A DNA stretch of 64,000 nucleotides. Source: a virus. The stretch spans positions 1-64,000 of the IMG/VR virus record IMGVR_UViG_3300003323_000257, one strand, 5' to 3'. The notes beneath the pieces are model-generated. The model worked only from the letters and a program-made list of their open reading frames with translations. It did no database searches and had not been told where the DNA came from. Each line of letters begins with the position of its first letter. The first letter of the stretch is position 1. Below are positions 61,523 to 64,000 of this stretch, piece after piece. Position numbers and translations under genes: made by a program.

Positions 61523-61994
61523 AAAGCCTACCAAAGCTACGCTGGATCGGCACCACAAATGGATGAAGGCCATTCAGTTTATGGAAGACATGCAGGAGGC
61601 CACCACTGTTGATCTGGCCGTCTATACGGATCAATCTCCATCTGCCGGTAGAAATATGGTTCGAGCCTTTGTGGAGGCAAAACTAATAGAGCATGTACGC
61701 AATGAGCCTGGAGGACGCGGTAAGGAACATGCAGTCTACCGTATCGTAGCAGGAGCCAAGGTAAAAGCCTCGCAACTTTATCCTACAGAAATAGAAGGTA
61801 AGGAATTCGCCCCAAGAGTTCCTACCCGGACTCCAGGTCAGCACCTGATGGCCGATGAGTACCGTCCTCCACAACCTTTGAGTTCAGTGCGTGTGCGCAG
61901 AGATCCTTTGGTAATTGCTTTGTGTGGTCATGGTAGGGCCCCTAGTCTGAATTTCATGGATTCAAATCAGGGAGGTGAAAATGCTGACGCTTAA
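61500..61994 (+). CDS. winged-helix protein B of a tandem pair (164 aa)
   Basis: Winged helix about 22-90 (WMKAIQFMEDMQEATTVDLA, GRNMVRAFVEAKLIEHV, HAVYRIV). C-terminal RRDPLVIALCGHGRAPSLNF matches protein A. AGGAGTCAAT precedes the ATG; 23-nt overlap with gene A. Confidence 0.7.
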   Translation: MSLLHPNRKPTKATLDRHHKWMKAIQFMEDMQEATTVDLAVYTDQSPSAGRNMVRAFVEAKLIEHVRNEPGGRGKEHAVYRIVAGAKVKASQLYPTEIEGKEFAPRVPTRTPGQHLMADEYRPPQPLSSVRVRRDPLVIALCGHGRAPSLNFMDSNQGGENADA

Positions 61995-62406
61995 ACAGTT
62001 CATGACCAAAACAGACGAAGGACGCAAACAGCGCGCTCAGTACGTTCGAATCGTTGGTCTTAAAACCGGCTACCTCAAATCAGGATTAGGATATGTGGCG
62101 TGTAAGTCCTATTCAACTCATAAGGTAAATGAGCAAGGCCGTTTGGTTCGTGTTCCGAACCCTGAGCACCACATTACAGTGATTACGTTTATCGATAAAA
62201 AGCTACACGTACACCATGCGTGTTCTTGCCAAGACAATTTGTTCCGATGGGAGTGGGCGAACACGCAGAAGAATGCATCCGAAATCGAATACTCCAACGG
62301 TGAGCCTCCTACCACTACCAATCCTCGCTTCAAAAACTCTTTGTGCAAGCACGGGGTTGCTCTGGTAGAGAGAATTCGTCCTAAACTTCCTCCTGGTACT
62401 GTATGA
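61981..62406 (+). CDS. SWIM-type zinc-finger protein (141 aa)
   Basis: GGAGGTGAAA precedes the ATG; an in-frame GTG two codons earlier is less likely. CSC (about 83-85) followed by DNLFRWEWANTQKN and SLCKHGVAL gives C-x-C ... C-x-H, a SWIM zinc finger with a long insertion. Known relatives occur in many phages. Probably binds nucleic acid or protein. Confidence 0.75.
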   Translation: MLTLKQFMTKTDEGRKQRAQYVRIVGLKTGYLKSGLGYVACKSYSTHKVNEQGRLVRVPNPEHHITVITFIDKKLHVHHACSCQDNLFRWEWANTQKNASEIEYSNGEPPTTTNPRFKNSLCKHGVALVERIRPKLPPGTV

Positions 62407-63377
62407 GCGCGCAATACGAACACTCTATAGTCTTCCAAAGGATGAAGACTGTAAAAGAAAAAATCCAAACCAACTATACCAGTCTTCAGTATCTACAGAC
62501 GTTAAACCATTTCTTATGGAAAGCCTTGCAACCGATTGCTATTGAGTGTCCTGAATTCTTTAAGGGCTACCTATGCAAGGTAGTAGCTCGTCAGACCATT
62601 AAGGCCAGTGCTAAATTTACTTCCAATGATCGGCAGAAACTTCCTGTACAGCTATTCAATTGCTTAAGGTCTACCGACCAGAAAATGCTGGACCTAGCCA
62701 AGGATATGCACGTTAACCGAGGTTTGCTGTTTGGTTTGATTTCGTTCTTTTTGAACCACGTGGAGACCTATAAAAGGCTACATGAGAAAGCGGCCTTGTC
62801 AGTTCGTACCCGAAGTATCTGTTGGCAAGTGGAACGCCAGCTAGGATTGCGCGACGGAGGGGAACTATATCAGGCTATTCTAGAAGTTGAATACTGGTCA
62901 ATAAAGGCACGAACCTGGAAAGAGCAAATCATCGAGAAGTACACTCGCATGGCCCTTCTGCAGGCACAGGCGACATATAAGGACTACAACCATGTGGTAC
63001 GCTTAGACGACATTGTCCAGATTTACCTTATGGTTGTGTCCAGGGCTATTGATCGATGTGATTCGCGCCACGGGGTTATTACAACCTTCATGCAGTCTTG
63101 GTTCAAGTCTGCCAAATCCGAGGTGGCAAAACTTGCTGAGGGTCATCAGGATAGTTCGTACGAAGGATTAATCGATGAGCACGGCGATGCTGTTCACGAC
63201 ATACTAGGAGTGTCTGCTCCTGATATGTCGTTCGAAATGTGGCAGCACATAGCATATATAGGCAGACAGGTTGACCCTGAGGGACTGGTTCGTACCAAGC
63301 TGAACATTCCTCAGTACGTAAGTCTTAAACATCGGAAGCTATTACAGGAATTCGTCTATGAAGGACCGCCAGGATGA
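62403..63377 (+). CDS. sigma-70-family-like factor (324 aa)
   Basis: Residues about 183-242 resemble sigma region 2: MALLQAQATY, then VVRLDDIVQIYLMVVSRAID (D-D-I-V-Q, as in the conserved D-L-I-Q-x-G-x-x-G-L-x-x-A), RCDSRHGVITTFMQSWFKSA (F-D-x-x-x-G-x-x-F-x-T-Y-x-x-x-W). The N-terminal 180 residues are helical and unassigned; the C-terminus has YVSLKHRKLLQEF as a weak region-4-like helix. A phage late sigma comparable in role to T4 gp55 would fit the recurrent AGTAAATA box. Region 4 is not clear, so certainty is moderate. Confidence 0.5.
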   Translation: MSAQYEHSIVFQRMKTVKEKIQTNYTSLQYLQTLNHFLWKALQPIAIECPEFFKGYLCKVVARQTIKASAKFTSNDRQKLPVQLFNCLRSTDQKMLDLAKDMHVNRGLLFGLISFFLNHVETYKRLHEKAALSVRTRSICWQVERQLGLRDGGELYQAILEVEYWSIKARTWKEQIIEKYTRMALLQAQATYKDYNHVVRLDDIVQIYLMVVSRAIDRCDSRHGVITTFMQSWFKSAKSEVAKLAEGHQDSSYEGLIDEHGDAVHDILGVSAPDMSFEMWQHIAYIGRQVDPEGLVRTKLNIPQYVSLKHRKLLQEFVYEGPPG

Positions 63378-63730
63378 GCAATGACTTAATGACCGCGGCG
63401 CTTCAAGCTCAGGTATCTGATCTCAAGAGGTCGCAGAAGCATGCAAACGAAATGGTTTCACGCTTGATGGCACAGTCAATGACTGAAGAACAGCGCATTG
63501 GGGTCTTCGAGACCGTGATGAAGCATTTGACCGAGAACGATAACTGCAAGGCCAACCAACTGACAGGCATCATACGAACCACTCTGTTTGGTCTTAATGA
63601 TGTTGCGCAGACTACGACTGATGAGGCCACCAAATCACGGCTCATCGAGATGATTAAGGCTCTCAATGTATCCATCGGCTACGAAGAAACTGCGCGTATG
63701 GTCGTCGAGAAATCTCAATCATTGTGCTAG
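63374..63730 (+). CDS. hypothetical helical protein (118 aa)
   Basis: MSNDLMTAALQAQVSDLKRS; helical with coiled-coil character, ending in SQSLC. ATGA overlap with the sigma-like gene. Last gene before the motif at 63727. No domain recognised. Confidence 0.75.
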   Translation: MSNDLMTAALQAQVSDLKRSQKHANEMVSRLMAQSMTEEQRIGVFETVMKHLTENDNCKANQLTGIIRTTLFGLNDVAQTTTDEATKSRLIEMIKALNVSIGYEETARMVVEKSQSLC

Positions 63731-63736
63731 TAAATA
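63727..63736 (+). promoter_or_regulatory. CTAGTAAATA promoter-like motif
   Basis: Exact copy overlapping the TAG stop of the preceding gene, upstream of a structured leader and the start at 63830. Confidence 0.6.
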
Positions 63737-63741
63737 AATCT

Positions 63742-63810
63742 GCGTCATTGAGACGCTTCGCTTCCTGGATGGGCGTCCATCGCCAGGCGTTAGTGGGCAA
63801 CGAAACCACT
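63742..63810 (+). promoter_or_regulatory. structured 5' leader: three stem-loops
   Basis: Three successive hairpins: GCGTC/GACGC (63742-63756), CCTGGATGG/CCAT-cg-CCAGG (63764-63787, GCGT tetraloop and CG bulge) and AGTGG/CCACT (63792-63810). They lie between the promoter-like box and AAAGGAG at the start codon. No known riboswitch matched. Confidence 0.5.
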
Positions 63811-63829
63811 CAACCAAAGGAGAAGTACC

Positions 63830-64000
63830 ATGAAACAAACCAATACCCCAATCGGTCACGAGTTTCTGAATAGGCTGTCGGACGATCAGATCGTCAAGGC
63901 TGTACGACATAATATTCCGATCTTCATGGGAGAGCGTAATAGCAAAGGCGGTCTGAGTTTCAAATGCCCAGCCTGCAAACGCAAACATCATCACGACGCT
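63830..64000 (+). CDS. hypothetical protein with zinc knuckle, cut by window edge
   Basis: 57 codons visible. MKQTNTPIGHEFLNRLSDDQ, then FKCPACKRKHHHD. The CPAC plus H-H-H suggests the start of a zinc-binding module. AAAGGAGAAGTACC precedes the ATG. Function unknown. Confidence 0.7.
   Translation, partial: MKQTNTPIGHEFLNRLSDDQIVKAVRHNIPIFMGERNSKGGLSFKCPACKRKHHHDA

Noticed and set aside
1-64000. tRNA or rRNA genes
   Set aside because: Gaps are short; none of the intergenic stretches contains a cloverleaf-like fold with a TTC arm and CCA-adjacent stem that I could recognise.

Overview
The window is phage DNA. It is packed with short genes that mostly overlap by the 4-nt ATGA junction or lie a few bases apart, there is no rRNA or tRNA, and it carries a family-A DNA polymerase, a primase, a two-gene spanin pair, nucleotide-metabolism enzymes and scores of small proteins without recognisable function. 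The size of the gene set and the auxiliary enzymes suggest a large tailed dsDNA phage. A lipoprotein o-spanin implies a Gram-negative host. The RMF/CrpP-like small proteins fit a gammaproteobacterium such as Pseudomonas, but the host is inferred, not seen. No capsid, tail or complete terminase gene lies in the window.

Layout. Positions 1-25,894 read leftward (minus strand): about 60 small accessory genes in long operons, many with zinc-ribbon or helix-turn-helix features. Recognisable members are a YdcK-like beta-helix protein, two RMF-like proteins, an S4-like RNA-binding protein, a lone terminase-like ATPase, an Mre11/SbcD-like phosphoesterase, three tandem HTH paralogues plus a fourth relative at 4.1 kb, a GIY-YIG-like nuclease and a filamentous-phage gpII-like replication protein. 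A 194-bp divergent control region with iterated repeats (25,895-26,088) separates this arm from the rightward arm.

Rightward arm. 26.1-35.4 kb holds small proteins, a nucleotidyltransferase-like protein, a Nudix hydrolase, a Tpt1/KptA RNA 2'-phosphotransferase, a deoxynucleotidase and a Tad2-like (Thoeris anti-defence) protein. 35.4-46.6 kb holds an AAA+ ATPase, DNA polymerase, an HNH endonuclease and primase. 46.6-47.5 kb holds the spanins. 47.6-54.8 kb is a 7-deazaguanine DNA-modification cluster (QueD, a second T-fold protein, glycosyltransferase, P-loop kinase, DpdA-like transglycosylase, QueE, FolE, HAD phosphatase and two conserved-position unknowns). 54.9-64 kb holds a zinc metalloprotease, ThyX, a DUF3310-like protein, winged-helix proteins, a SWIM zinc-finger protein and a sigma-factor-like protein.

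Control signals. A motif with consensus (C/T)TAGTAAATA sits in thirteen gene-boundary positions on both strands, including both sides of the divergent region. It resembles the T4 late promoter box TATAAATA and is proposed as a phage-specific promoter element, possibly read by the sigma-like protein at 62.4 kb. Two gaps in the leftward arm carry instead an extended -10 box (TGTGATATAATG), as expected for host-sigma70 early promoters. Rho-independent terminators mark several operon ends. Two tandem 41-bp palindromic units lie directly upstream of the triple-HTH operon.

All family assignments come from reading motifs by eye; none was checked by database search.
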